Assembly: GCA_022036555.1 (NCBI GenBank)
Contig: CM039123.1
Location: 15,722,326-15,786,325, forward strand
From: Microstegium vimineum
Taxonomy: Eukaryota > Streptophyta > Magnoliopsida > Poales > Poaceae
DNA: 64,000 nucleotides
Direction: 5' to 3'
The translations under genes and the position numbers were made by a program. This document shows, one piece after another, positions 20,894-32,139 of this stretch. The notes under the pieces are model-generated. The model had not been told where the DNA came from and ran no database searches. It worked only from the letters and a program-made list of their open reading frames with translations. How positions within the stretch are numbered: the first letter of the stretch is position 1; the number at the start of each line of letters is the position of its first letter.

Positions 20894-22990
20894 TGTAACA
20901 CCCCAGGTGTTATCTTAAGATAAACAGTGGTTAAGCTCAGATGGATTAAGTTAAGTGTTGATTAGAGGCTTTTAATTAAGAACTTTTTGGAAAAAGGACG
21001 ATGAAGGCGCCTTTCAAGATTCTTTACATCCTTTTATGTCTATCTTGATCACCGGAGAAGTTTCGCGAAGTTTGAGATTTAAGGATTTCATGGAACAATA
21101 AGTTTCATTCTTTATAGAATTGCTTTAATCAATGGATGGATACATATGAGTTCAACTAAACCCTACGATGATGCTCAAACAACTCTATTTCATCTCAAAA
21201 ACAAAACTCAGGAAAGGTTCATGTTGATCTAGTGTCAAGAAAATACTTGAGTCGGATCAAAATTCTATTTAAGACATTCTCGGTGGATTTCTTTGGTCAT
21301 GCTAAAAAATCGATTTCTAAACAAAATATGAGATCGACCCTTTTGGCAAAGTTGAAGATCATAATATTTGGAGGAGACTTTATGTTTGGACCAAGCCTTG
21401 ATTCAATCTCTAAGGGTCTCAAAAAGTTGCATCAAGTTCAATGTTGAATTGGATTTTCTGAAAAATTCTAAGTCCCGGAAAACAACGATGAGTTGCATTC
21501 TTTGCTACATTGGTGTGTCCAAGTTTATATGGAAACTCAATTTGATTTCTTAATAAGAGTTGAAGTACTATTCATGAAGAAGATAATAAATCAAGTTTCT
21601 TAATTTTTGGAGCTCAGTTGGATTCTCAAAATCAAATTCAAAAACAACAAAAGTTAATGTTTTTGGAAGTTAATTGGATTCCAGATTTCAGATTTGAATA
21701 TCAATATTTGGGAGTTAATAGTTCTCAATCCATTCGGAGTTTGAAATAAGTGGTTAAATAAAAGTTGTTCTTTTCAAATTGCTCCACAACATGGTGCAAT
21801 TGGTTAATCAAATCGACAAACGATTTTGAATTTGGAAGCAATTTAAGTCAGTGGCATTCTTGTAATTATTTCAAAAAATTTGGGCAATGTAAAATGATGA
21901 GACCAGCCATAGCCAGCACGACATCATGCGTGTCGCCTTCCCTTCGCCGGTGCTCGGGAGGCCGGACGCGTGCCCTCTGTGCTGTCTCTCGGCCGAGGGA
22001 AATTGGGAGCTCGGCACCTCCCGGTCTCCTACCTCTCTCGATCTCTCATTCTCCCTCTGCCCTCCTTCTCTCTGTTCCCTCTCCCCTCGGTGCCTCTCGG
22101 CAGGAGGCCGAGGCCTGCCGCGGCCGCTCGGGCCAGCGCCGAGCGCTGCTCTCCTCTCTCCCTGTCTCCTCCCTCATTGCCTCCTCCTTTCTTGTTATTA
22201 CTGCTGCCCTAAAGCTCATCCTTGATTCCTTCCGCTAATCGATCATAAGAACAATGCTCTAATCCTTGATCACCATGAAAAATCTCCCGGTAAGGTTGAA
22301 GAAAGGGTATGGTTTGGTAAGGGAAGCTCTTTGTGGTTTTTTTGCAAATATTTCATGAATCATGAATTTACATATAGGGGCTTAATTGATTTTATGAAAA
22401 GTTGGGATTCCTGATGCAAAAAATAAATCTCATAATTATTTTTCTCTTATTTTGCTGATCTTTGAAAATTCGTAATAATTCATAGAAAAATCGTATGAAT
22501 GTGTTTTTGGACTTTTTGGAATCCACATGAAGTGCTCTATGCAGTAGATCCATAATATGTCATGGTTTAGTTCATTAATTTTTCTATAAAAATCATTTTG
22601 TGCAAGTAGGTCAATTCTGTTAAGATGTTTTTGTCTTTTTCATATCCACTGTTCTGTTCATCATATAATTCTGAAATTTTTATGGGATGTTTAAAAGTTT
22701 ATGCTTGATGTCTGGTTAAAATTTCATGATTTTAGGTTTGATGGTTGTATATAAAAATGGCAAAGTGACCATGTCTCTGTTTAAGACTGCTGCTATGATG
22801 TTTGATGAAGCTTGACTTAAGTCTTTTGGTGTGTCATGTTCGAAGTGCTTAGCATGTCTAACCTTTATACTTAAATAATGTTGCCTAATTAAATAAAAAT
22901 ACCTATATCTTGTATGATCTCTTGTTCCCTTGAATGTTTGTTTGTGATACAACTTTGTGTTATCAATTCCTTGTATTTATACATTTGCAT
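20894..22990 (+). mobile_element. LTR-like sequence starting TGTAACACCCC
   Basis: TGTAACACCCCAGGTGTTATC at 20894 is a start used by long chromovirus-type gypsy LTRs in plants. The sequence to about 22990 has the expected course: AT-rich first third, a GC-rich block (21900-22210), then AT-rich text with TAATTCATAGAAAAATCGTA. The 3' end and a target duplication could not be located, so this may be a truncated or solo LTR. Open frames in the GC-rich block look compositional. Confidence 0.35.
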
Positions 22991-23314
22991 CTTTGCATCT
23001 CATTAAGGAACGATATATCCGTATGTGTTGGATTGTATCAAACCGGAAGACGGTAATTGGTGGATCTAATCAAAGATGTATTGGTGAATAAATCCAGAAC
23101 CAAAGGTTGAATTTCTTCTTCCTTTGGAGGATTTGGACTTTGGGGTATTTGTGGCTCAGGATTGATAGCTAAATTTTGGGATTGGATTGGTGGTGATTCA
23201 GCTATCAAGACTTCTTCTTCTTGTTTGGGGGGTGCTTCCTCTTCTTCCTTAGGGAGTTCATCATGGATGCCAGTGTAAGGGGTGTTTTCAAGGATTTTGT
23301 CAAGAATAGACCTT

Positions 23315-24168
23315 GGCCCTGTTTGGAACCGCTTATACAAGAATCGATTATAATTTGATAAAAAATTTATATAAGTTGCGGTTCAAAAAAATCTAAGCAT
23401 AAAAAATCAAAGATGTTTGGCAATCCTGATTATTATGACATCTCTAAGGATAAAAATACTTGTATACCCTTCCTCTTCCTGATTCACATCGGGCATCCTT
23501 CCGTGTTCTACGCACCGGAGGGTGCCGCACCCCCGCCGCCCCCTCCCGATCTACGACGCCGAAGCACAGCCCCACCACGCCCTCTGCCCCTACCTCCGAC
23601 GCCGAAGCTCAGCCACCACGCCGATGCCGGAGCCCAACCCCACGCCCCCACCACGCTCGCCCTACCTTCGACGCCGAGAGGCCAGCCACCACGCCTGCTC
23701 CTATCGTGCGGTGGTGGAGGCCCCGATCTACGACGCCGGGAGGCCCGCCTCACCACGCCCGCTCCTGGCCACCGTCGGGAGGCCAGCCCGCCCAACCTCA
23801 CCCGCTCCTGGCCTGCGGTACCGGAGGAGGAGGGAGGACGTCGCCGGGAGGCCCACAGAGGCCGCAGTTCCGCCCGGTCACGGAGGCATGCCCGCCCCCA
23901 ACCTTCGACATAGGGAGGCCCGCCAATACGCCCGCCTCTCGCCTGCGGTGCCGAGAGGAGCGCGGAAGGGGAGGGTCAATCGGGGAAAATCCCTACAGTG
24001 GCCAAAACGCGGGTCTCTGGCCACGGTACAGAAAACGCCAAGCGTAGTGCAATCTCGATTGTTTTCGTCGCTTGATTTTCAGACAATAAAAAATAATCAA
24101 GGATGTTTGGGTGAGATTCTCGATTAATTTCATCTCGATTCCGATTATAAGCGGTCCCAAACACGCCC
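23315..24168. mobile_element. 854-bp TIR element inserted in gypsy gag
   Basis: The ends GGCCCTGTTTGGAACCGCTT and, inverted, GGGCGTGTTTGGGACCGCTT match at about 20 of 23 positions. CTT duplicates flank it (23312-23314 and 24169-24171). The interior (23515-23975) is strongly GC-rich with irregular direct repeats built on CGACGCCGA and CCACCACGCC; the outer 150 bp are AT-rich. No transposase is encoded. It is a non-autonomous DNA transposon, perhaps PIF/Harbinger-like from the GTTTGG ends and 3-bp duplication. The GC-rich core looks like captured or expanded gene sequence. Long open frames there are low-complexity Pro/Arg/Ala. Confidence 0.75.
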
Positions 24169-24822
24169 CTTGCTTCACTAGCAGATAAATGAAGGAAAGC
24201 TCCTCTAGAGGCTATATCAAGGAATTGTGTAGAATCCTTGCTAAGACCTAGATAGAAATGTTGTAAGAGCACAAGTTCGGTATAGCAAGATCGGGGCCTA
24301 AAGAGACAAGATCTGTAAAACGGGCCCATGATGCACCTAGAGGCTCCTTATCTTTTTGCTTAAAAGTTAGGACCTCCGTTCGAAGATGAGCGACTCTAGA
24401 GACAGGGAAGAAGGCTAAGCAGAATTTGGCTAGAAGGGTCTCCCATTCTCCATGTACACTCCCTACGTTTGAGCATACCAATGTTTGGCTACTCCCATCA
24501 AAGAGAATGGAAATAGCTTCCATTTCAAGGAATCTTGTGTCATGCCTTGAATATGAAGACATGAGCACAATTGCTCGAACTCACGTAAATGGGTGTAGGG
24601 GTTTTCATCTTCTTCCCCAAAAAAAGGTTGTGCCTGAACCATCGCTATGAAAGCAGGGCGAAGCTCATAGCGAACAGCTAAAATAGCTTTAGATGATTTT
24701 GGTGGCTCCAAACTAGCACCCTTTGGAGCACCATATTGAAAGAGGGGTGTTTGATCCATGATATGAATGATAAAAATAAAAGATAAATGGGCGACCCGAT
24801 TCTATGTTAAGAACAACTACCG

Positions 24823-24841
24823 TTCCCCGACAACGGCGCCA
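24823..24841 (-). other. tRNA-Asp primer-binding site
   Basis: On the minus strand TGGCGCCGTTGTCGGGGAA pairs with the 3' end of plant tRNA-Asp (one mismatch to TGGCGCCGTTGCCGGGGA). It lies 7 bp inside the LTR that starts at 24849, fixing the element's orientation. Confidence 0.85.
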
Positions 24842-24848
24842 GAAAACT

Positions 24849-26453
24849 TGTTGACACCAAAGGTGGCGCAAAAGGGTAAACCGCAAGCGCACGGCTATCA
24901 AGGTAGTTTTCACCCAAGAGTATTCCTAGGGTATCGAATCCACAGGGAACGTGAAGTGTACTTAACAAAGAACTAAGTTTGTCCTATGATGACACAAGGG
25001 GTTTATGATAGATTGGGTAGAGAGGATCTCTATGGTTATGAAACTAGCAAGGCAAGGTAAGATACAAAGGTTGTTCACTTCGGGCCACTAGGCCATTTAG
25101 CAACAGAAAGGGATGAGAAGGGTGCTAAACCGCCTAGCACAAGAAGGCCTACGTTTTAAGAACTTGGCCGAACGTGGTGGGATCAAAGCCTGGATAGGTC
25201 TGTCACCTCTACTAGGTACCACAAACAAACCGTTGGACAAGCCGCAGACACAGGTAAGCGTATAGCCTAGACACCACGTCTACATTATATCTTACTACTC
25301 TAATCCGTATCCCGGTGAAATTGACTAGAGTACCGGTTTAAGGGCGGTGAACCAATGAACAACGAAAGTAAATACTTTACTAGAACTAAAGATCAATTAC
25401 CATAAAAGAATCTCAAATGCAGAATTACAAATGAGAAGGCCGCATCCGCCGAGGTACAGCTTGGAGAAGACACCAGACAGGCCCTGCTCTCCTACAGACT
25501 CTCCTCACTCTCTCCCTATTTTCTTATCCTACTAGTAGAATAGGGCTTCGCCTTGTAGAGTGAGTAGCTCCTCCTTGGTGTGTCTTGAATGAGAGGGAGT
25601 GAGGGGGTATTTATAGTGGAGAGGTGGAGTAGGGCCTACTCCACTGCCACGTCATCAATCTGCGTGATGGGTGATGAGAGCCCTTAGATCCCAACCGCCT
25701 TCAGATCAAGAGTGGAGAGGATTTGAGCATGTGCTTCTTTGCATGCCTCCATGCAAGGGAGGTGGGCTCCCCCTAGGCCTTAGGGGGGGGGGGTCGGCTG
25801 ACCCCCCCTATGGGTGGTGGGACCACCCCAGTCCTTCTAGAAGATGGCCCACCTATCTTAGAGTGAGTGTGCACAAGTTGGACCTCTTCTGGACGTCGGT
25901 TTGTACTCTTGTGGGCCCATCGATCCATGTGAAGTGAATATGAACTGTTTAGAGAAAGCACAAGTTGATCCAAGGGTAGAGGATCACTTGGGAGTGCTTC
26001 TCCTGGATCATGACCAGCGTGGGAGAGAGGAGTGGCCGCCAAGTCACCTTGGGGGGTCGACCGACCCCCCTATGACATGTGGACCACTGCCAACCTTCTA
26101 GAAACATGGCCCACATGTCATGGAGTGGCTAGAGATCTTGGTGGGTGCCATTTATAGGTCGGCCTACTTGCACAAGGGGTTAGTGACCCCCTTACTATGA
26201 TAGGTGGGCCCTCCTATCATGTGGAGTGCTTAGGGAGACTGGTGGGCCCCATAGGGTGGTCGGCCGACCCCCCTATGGTGGGTCCCACTAGCTCATTTCT
26301 CTCCATTTCCTATAGTCCTGCAAGAAATACTCCATGGACATGTGGAACTATTTATTTGATAAAAATCATTATGTCTTTGCTTGCTAGCTCCTGGAAAAAA
26401 TGTTTTGTTGACGGTTTTGATGGTATAAAAACATGGTGAAATTACCGTCAACA
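24849..26453 (-). mobile_element. Gypsy 5' LTR (1605 bp)
   Basis: The plus-strand limits are TGTTGACACC (24849) and CCGTCAACA (26453). As a minus-strand LTR it starts with TGTTGACGGT, mirrored by ACCGTCAACA within the first 50 bp. U3 holds GTCGGC/GACCCCC palindromic boxes near 25790, 26055 and 26255. A TATA box lies at 25608-25615. The hairpin TAGAC-GTGGT-GTCTA is at 25268-25282. The LTR end carries the GTGCGCTTGCGG box shared by related families. No 3' LTR is found to the left, so the element is truncated. Confidence 0.85.
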
Positions 26454-26860
26454 GCAGGCAACATTTAGTGCCACATATAGGGCATACGACTGTTACGATT
26501 TGAGAATGAGGCATAAGCCAGAAGACCTCCATATTGTTGAATGACACTATCTCATATTGTATTTTGGCACTTTAGGCTTCCAGGTTTGATGCATTTCACT
26601 TCTTAGTTTGCAATAGCAATTGTAGAAAGAATTGTGTTGTTTTGAGGATTGTTTTTTAATACAAACTAGTATATAGAAATTCAACAACATGAATTTTGAA
26701 AACCGTGCGATGCAACAAACACAGCATATGATGAGATCAAAGCCTTTCTCTCAGATTATCTATGAAATGGTAATGACTATAGAGAAGCACATGCATGCAT
26801 CCATTGTTTTAATTTAGTACTTGTTGAAATATTCATTTGTTTCTTTTTGGGCAAAATTAG

Positions 26861-28085
26861 AGAGACCCAGATACTGGTGAAGAGCCAAATGATTTGGATC
26901 TATGGGCGAAAACACATAGTAAGGGAGAGAAATGGTCAAATGCTACATCTAAGGCTGTCTATGTAAGTATAATCTACTTTCCAGAAACCTTACTAATAAG
27001 TGTATCATAGTCGTCCTCTTAAATTCCAAGTTTAGTTAAGCACTTTCGAATGTCTTATATGTGTCAGGAAATTGCTTGCGCCCAAATTAGAAACAAAGAA
27101 GTAGACTCAACAGAGCACTTTGTTCCTTCAACAGAGAGAAACCATATTTTCCAGAAGGAAACTACTAGATGCAGATCATCCAAGGTTCACGGCAATGGGT
27201 ATATGGCAAGGTATCCAAGTAGAAGGCAGCTAATGCTAGAACAAAATGAGGAACATGCCCGTTCTAAAACAACATCACACAAAGAAAAAGAAGAGCTGAA
27301 GGCTCAACTAGTGAAGGTCCAAGAATAACTACAAAGCCAAGTTGCTCAAATGGAAGCCAAGAAGGAAGAACACAAGTGTGTGATGGAAGAGCAAAAGTGT
27401 GAGATGGAAGAAGCACTACAGAAAGCTAGGGAGGCTGACAAAGAAGAGCTTATGAAAGAGTTTCTAGAACTGCTAGAAGCACGAGGGCATGGAGCATCAA
27501 CACAGGTAATAGTAAGGCTCGGTTTTAACTTGCATATTTATGCAGTCAATACGTTTCTGCTGTTATCATAGTTTTTTCATGTAATCATTTCTCTTTCATG
27601 ACCCTCATATAAGCTTGCTCAAGATCATTAAAGGTATTTTGTGAAAGCTAAACAACAATACTAATGAGATTTTATTGCAGGTTAACCAAAGTACAAATGC
27701 AATAGCAGCTGATCAAACAAGAGCGAACGAGACACCCTTACTTCCTCAGGACAACCAAATAACAACTGAGATTGAAGCAACAGTAGAGCAGGTAATTTTT
27801 TATTCAAAAATGTTACATTGTTCATGAACTAGTGCATGATATGAGTCGTATCTTAATTATTTAGCATGTATTTTTTTGGTTTTGTAGAGTAACTTGGTAG
27901 TTAACCAAAATGAACTACCTGTTGATAAGACGGGAGCAGCAGCCAGTGTGCGCAACACCAGGAGTAATAACAAAAATCAAGCACTGAACAAAGACGGGAA
28001 CGACACTACCCAATTTATGAGCTCAAAACAATTGTTGGATACTGTGAATAGCAAGAAGCGAGCAGCGAGAATCAAAAGGAACTGA
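26861..28085 (+). pseudogene. CACTA element accessory (Transposase_24-like) gene
   Basis: Four exons with clean GT..AG introns are visible: 26861-26962, 27068-27505, 27681-27791 and 27888-28085. All are in phase 0, ending AARIKRN-stop. The first carries DPDTGEEPNDLDLWAKTHS, the signature of the plant En/Spm Transposase_24 family, the DNA-binding TnpA-like partner of CACTA transposase. The second contains GNGYMARYPSRRQL and a long charged coiled coil. It has an in-frame TAA at about 27326 where CAA is expected. Upstream exons are cut off by the LTR ending at 26453. The CACTA end lies downstream at 29413. The stop and missing 5' part make this copy non-functional. Confidence 0.7.
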
Positions 28086-28479
28086 ATGTAAGATTCAATG
28101 CTATAATTGTCATAAATAAACAAATTATGGTTCATGTTCAAACAAAAGCACTACATTTATGATGACTGTAAATTTTTATGAAAAAAGATGCGAGTTGATG
28201 GAGTGATTGGGGTCATGACATGATGAGCTGGAGCATTTCTAAATCGACAAGAAGTTGTGTGCTACCACGTCTAGGAAGGCCACAATTCTAGTAGAGAGCT
28301 GAGATCAAGTTTGAGATGTCATGAAACAGAGTAGTAAATTTAAACTTTATTTGTTATCTTCCAAAGTCTTTCATGAGACCATTTTTCTTTGTGGTACCAC
28401 ATACTATATTACAATGGGTTGTGTATTTAATGCATGGTTGCCTATTCTCATTAAGTGGCTCTATTTTCATGATTTGCTC

Positions 28480-29413
28480 ATTTTAATTATTAATTTCTGA
28501 ATTATTAAATGGCGATGTAATATTACCTAAGGGTAGCAAACAAATGGCGTTGTAAAATTGAATATTTGCAACCAAATTTAGTGTGGCAAAACATACTATA
28601 GCAACGCACATTCCTCGTAGTAATAGCATCTGCCCATGTAGCCACCAATTTTTAGTGTTGCGACATACACTGAATTGCCACATCGTTTTTGTGTAGCAAT
28701 AGAGAAGTCACATATAGCAACACTATCTTGGGCGTGACAAATCAACATGTTGCAACCATTTCTTGGTGTTGTCATACAACCTAACTTGCCACACCAGTTC
28801 TACGTAGCAATAGCAAAGTCACGTATAACAACACTATCTTCGGCGTGGCAAATCAACATGTTGTCACCATTTCTTGGTGTTGTGATACAACCTGACTTGC
28901 CACACCAGTTCTACGTAGCAATAGCAAAGTCACGTATAGCAACACTATCTTGGGCGTGGCAAATCAGTATGTCGCCACCATTTCTTGGTGTTGTGATACA
29001 AACTGACTTTCCACATCAGTTCTACGTAGTAATAGCAAAGTCACGTATAGCAACCAAATCTCGGGTGTGGCAATACATTGTGTTGCAACCCTCATCATCG
29101 TTGCGACTGCACCATTTGTCACACCAAGGTCACGTTAACATTGCTTGTTCTAGCAATGCCTCAAGCGTTGTATTAGTTGTTGTTACCACACCTAAAAATG
29201 TAGCAAAAACATAGGTTGCAATGCCCCAAGTGTTGCGATTCAACGTCTGCATTTGCAACACTACACAGAAAAACGTTGCGCCAGGCTCTTGCCACAATTG
29301 ATCCTGCAACGCCTCGTAATGTTTTTTTACTATTGCCATTACGGTTATTGCAACGTTTTTGGGTCTTTTACCACAGTTTTGGCGCGTTGAAATTTTGTGC
29401 GAATCTTGTAGTG
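28480..29413 (+). mobile_element. CACTA right end with 111-bp subterminal repeats
   Basis: The element ends CTTGTAGTG at 29413, the inverse of the CACTACAAG terminus of En/Spm elements. Before it lie many GTAGCAA/TTGC(C)AC words in both orientations. Four successive units starting GTAGCAATAG or a one-base variant begin at 28693, 28804, 28915 and 29026, exactly 111 bp apart. Subterminal repeats are the transposase-binding zones of CACTA elements. The matching left terminus is not seen; it was probably lost left of the LTR at 24849-26453. Confidence 0.75.
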
Positions 29414-29529
29414 CTAATTATAGAGCCAGAAATATTTTATGGTACTTATGTAATATTCTATATTTTATGTATGACTAGGCAGAAATAAATAATGATAGAT
29501 GAAATATCAAAGGATAATGATTCTGCAAG

Positions 29530-31004
29530 CGGACAGATTAAATATACCATTGTAACATTTTACCTAGAATATTATGAGGTTGTCATTTATATTCTACCAT
29601 TGGGAAGGTCTAGTTAATACTGATAATCTATAGTATTGATAACAAGCATATGAAATGAATGAAGCGAGTTAACTATCAATGATCTCTACTCTTAAACAGG
29701 GGTAAGTCACATGATAAATATAATAATAATAATAATAATAATAATAAGGGTAAATTGATCAGTCATCATCATAATAATAATAAGGATAAAGTTATCTAGA
29801 GCATTCTAGTCACTACACAAGCGTCGTCTAATACAAATAATAAATAAATAACTCCTAAGTATTCTAGCTACCGTCAAAGATATGCTAGTTAGTGCAAGTA
29901 CATCTAGTAATCATTGTTAAGTAATACTACCAATATTCTCAAACATAATGGGGTCATGAATAGGATGAGTTGAGTTCGGAAACCTCAGATATAACAAGAT
30001 ATCCTCAACCTGACAATTCCTCCCTACCAAACCACTATACGGGGGGAGGCCTATAAAGGACTCAATGGATCTGTCACGTCCACGATCTACCTCACGACCC
30101 GACATAACTGGGGGTATCCGCAGATAAGCAAAGTATCTAAGCACCATGCCTACATACAGCCTACCACTCGTCATACGACCGAATAGACGAGCGCTATACG
30201 AACATATGCATGAACTCAATAGCAAATTAACTATACTAGATATATTAACATAGACAATGAGCAAAGTAAACAAGAACATATTAATGAAGAATAGTGTTGC
30301 CTATAAATATTATACAACTACAGATAAATATTGAAAGAGAATAAGTGAATAACAACTGTACTAGACTCCAATCTCTTGACAACGTCGGGAGTCCAAGATC
30401 GAATCTTGACTTCCTCTACTCTCGAATCTAACTAGGCTATGTTATGAACTAGGAAGTGCTCTAGAGGAACTAGGGTTTATGGCTCTGGATGACTAGATCT
30501 CCTATGACTTAAATTGAATGGATCTAAATGATCTGAGAATGATTAGGGATGCTTCCAGGAGGGTGTGCCCTCCTATTTTATAGTCCGGTGGGATGCACGA
30601 CAACTGTTGGATCAAACCGACTTCACATGGGGCTGAGATGACTCCTCATAGGCGGTGGAGGAAGCTTCTAGAAGACGGCGGGCAGCGGGCCCAGGGGGTG
30701 GCCAGCCGGCCCCACACCTGGGCGGCCAGCCCCACAGATCATCCTCTGGGGCCCCGCTTTGCTCCGGTGTTTACGGGATCCTCCTTGAGTAGAATGGCAG
30801 GTGTTTCTCCGCGTGATTTATTCGATATCTTCTCTGATTTGCTTTCCTTTATTCTCTTTTCTGGAATATTTCCTGGAAAATAATGAAACACCAAAACTTA
30901 TGGAAATTGTTAATTAAAGCCATATATTTCTAGATATTATATTTGATTGATCCATTTATTTAATTTAGAATTGCTTAAAAAGTTGACGCTAAGGACCATC
31001 AACA
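29530..31004 (-). mobile_element. Diverged gypsy-type LTR
   Basis: On the minus strand it starts TGTTGATGGTCCTTAGCGTC at 31004, matching the start of the LTRs at 49693 and 56179. It contains a TATAAAATAGG box near 30575, and GTGAGGTAGATCGTGGACGT-like text shared with the LTR at 32140. The hairpin is TAGGC-ATGGT-GCTTA at 30138-30152. Near its end CCTAGAATATTTTA-like text and TCCGCTTGCAG (about 29537-29570) match the terminal part of the related LTRs. The exact 3' end is unclear. It is the likely 3' LTR of the element whose integrase lies at 31595. Confidence 0.6.
29718..29748. repeat. (AAT)n microsatellite
   Basis: About ten ATA/AAT units, with a shorter ATAATAATA run again near 29770-29783. 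Confidence 0.9.
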
Positions 31005-31594
31005 CATGGTAAGCTTGCTCATGGTGCTAGCGTGAACGTACTTCGGCTAGGTGCTTCGGTGGAACAGTGGCGAGAGGCTTGGGCTGAGCAAGGACGAGAG
31101 CTAGGAGTCCTCCTTCTTACCTCGGTTGGCACCGCTGACGTTCATCTCCTTACCGGCCATGGGAGCTATGAGCTAGATAGTTTAACTGGAGAGATGAAGA
31201 GGCTTTGATGGGATGAGAATGAAGGAGGTATGGGTACATATTTATAGTGGGATTCAGCGGTAGGTTCAAAATCTATTTAGGTAGGCATTCGTACGAACTA
31301 AAGAGAACTTCCGTTTAAACCGTCGCGATCGGGTAGAGAAAGGAAAGCGAAGATCTATGGGATTCGGAATTATCTGAGAGGGAGAGATGGGGTGCCGGGC
31401 GGCACCCTATAGGGCTGATCGGCCCCACCTGGCAGCCCCCAGGGTTGCCCTTCCATGGTGTGGCTCTACGGTCCGCAAAGATTTTTTTAGGTAAATTTTC
31501 CAATTTTAGTTCGATACGAAGAATGGTAGTTGCATTTAAGGTAAAATACTAAAGTAAATCTCATCTACTACCTCAGGTGGTCTAGAAGGTTCTA
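31005..31594 (-). other. Untranslated 3' region of a gypsy element
   Basis: Lies between the integrase fragment and the LTR start at 31004 on the minus strand. No domain is seen. It holds a GGGCTGATCGGCCCC palindromic box near 31411, similar to LTR U3 boxes, so part may be old LTR sequence. Confidence 0.35.
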
Positions 31595-32139
31595 AAAAAA
31601 AGTTTGAGACGGTGACCATTTACCTTGAATAACGTACCTTCGTGTGATTGTAGAGTCACCGCTCCATGTGATGATGTATTTACCACCATGAATGGTCCTT
31701 CCCACTTTCTTTGTAGCTTTCTGAATCCGAATAATTTGACCTAGAATTAAAAAGTAATACCTTATCTCCGGGTGCAAACTCCTTCTTCTTGATCCTCTTA
31801 TCATGCCATCATTTGGTTCCCTTTTTATAGATCTTTGAATTGTGATAAGCTTTTTCTCTCCATTCTTCTAACTCTGATAGTTGTATTTTTGTTTTCTCTC
31901 CAGTAGCTTCAAAATTCATATTCCAACGTTTGATAGCCCAGTGAGCCTTGTTCTCTAATTCTACCGGTAAATGGCAAGTCTTCCCGTACACCAAGTGGTA
32001 CGGTGACATGCCTAAGGGTGTCTTGTATGCAGTTCGGTAGGCCCATAGTGCTTCGGGTAACTGATCTTTCCATACTTTCCCCATTTCATTTATTATCTTC
32101 TGTAGAATATTATTGATCTGCTTATTTGACGCGTTTCTG
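31595..32139 (-). pseudogene. Gypsy integrase C-terminal fragment
   Basis: The minus strand encodes the end of a Ty3/gypsy integrase: EALWAYRTAYKTPLGMSPY, VYGKTCHLPVELENKAHWAI, then the EEWREKAYHNSKIYK segment. After a frame break it gives the basic C-terminal piece near 31600-31800. The upstream part of the protein stops exactly at 32139, where a different LTR begins, so the fragment was cut by that insertion. RT and RNase H are not found on the other side. Confidence 0.8.

Larger units (their letters stand above)
23036..24848 (-). pseudogene. Gypsy gag, interrupted by a DNA element
   Basis: The minus strand encodes gypsy gag beginning MDQTPLFQYGAPKGASLEP (24759) with the capsid core (FGEEDENPYTHLREFEQLC, ALKWKL-type helix, then AWERFTDL-like region WARFTDLVSLGPDLAIPNL). 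It continues after an 854-bp insertion as SILDKILENTPYTGIHDELP and an acidic, proline-rich stretch (23038-23310). Joining the two sides at the 3-bp duplication restores the reading A-R-S-I-L-D. A tRNA-Asp primer site lies at 24823-24841. The element is cut off near 23036, before protease or RT. Frameshifts are present. Confidence 0.8.

Noticed and set aside
21765..22238. Overlapping Ser/Leu/Pro-rich ORFs
   Set aside because: Compositional frames in the GC-rich block of an LTR-like sequence.
23413..24127. Long overlapping Pro/Arg/Ala ORFs
   Set aside because: All frames are open because of high GC; no domain, and they lie within a TIR element.
28693..29137. CRISPR-like regularly spaced repeats
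   Set aside because: Units are contiguous tandem repeats without unique spacers, in a plant CACTA end.
28747..29214. 155-codon ORF with 37-residue repeats as a protein gene
   Set aside because: It is the translation of non-coding 111-bp CACTA subterminal repeats; periodicity comes from the DNA.
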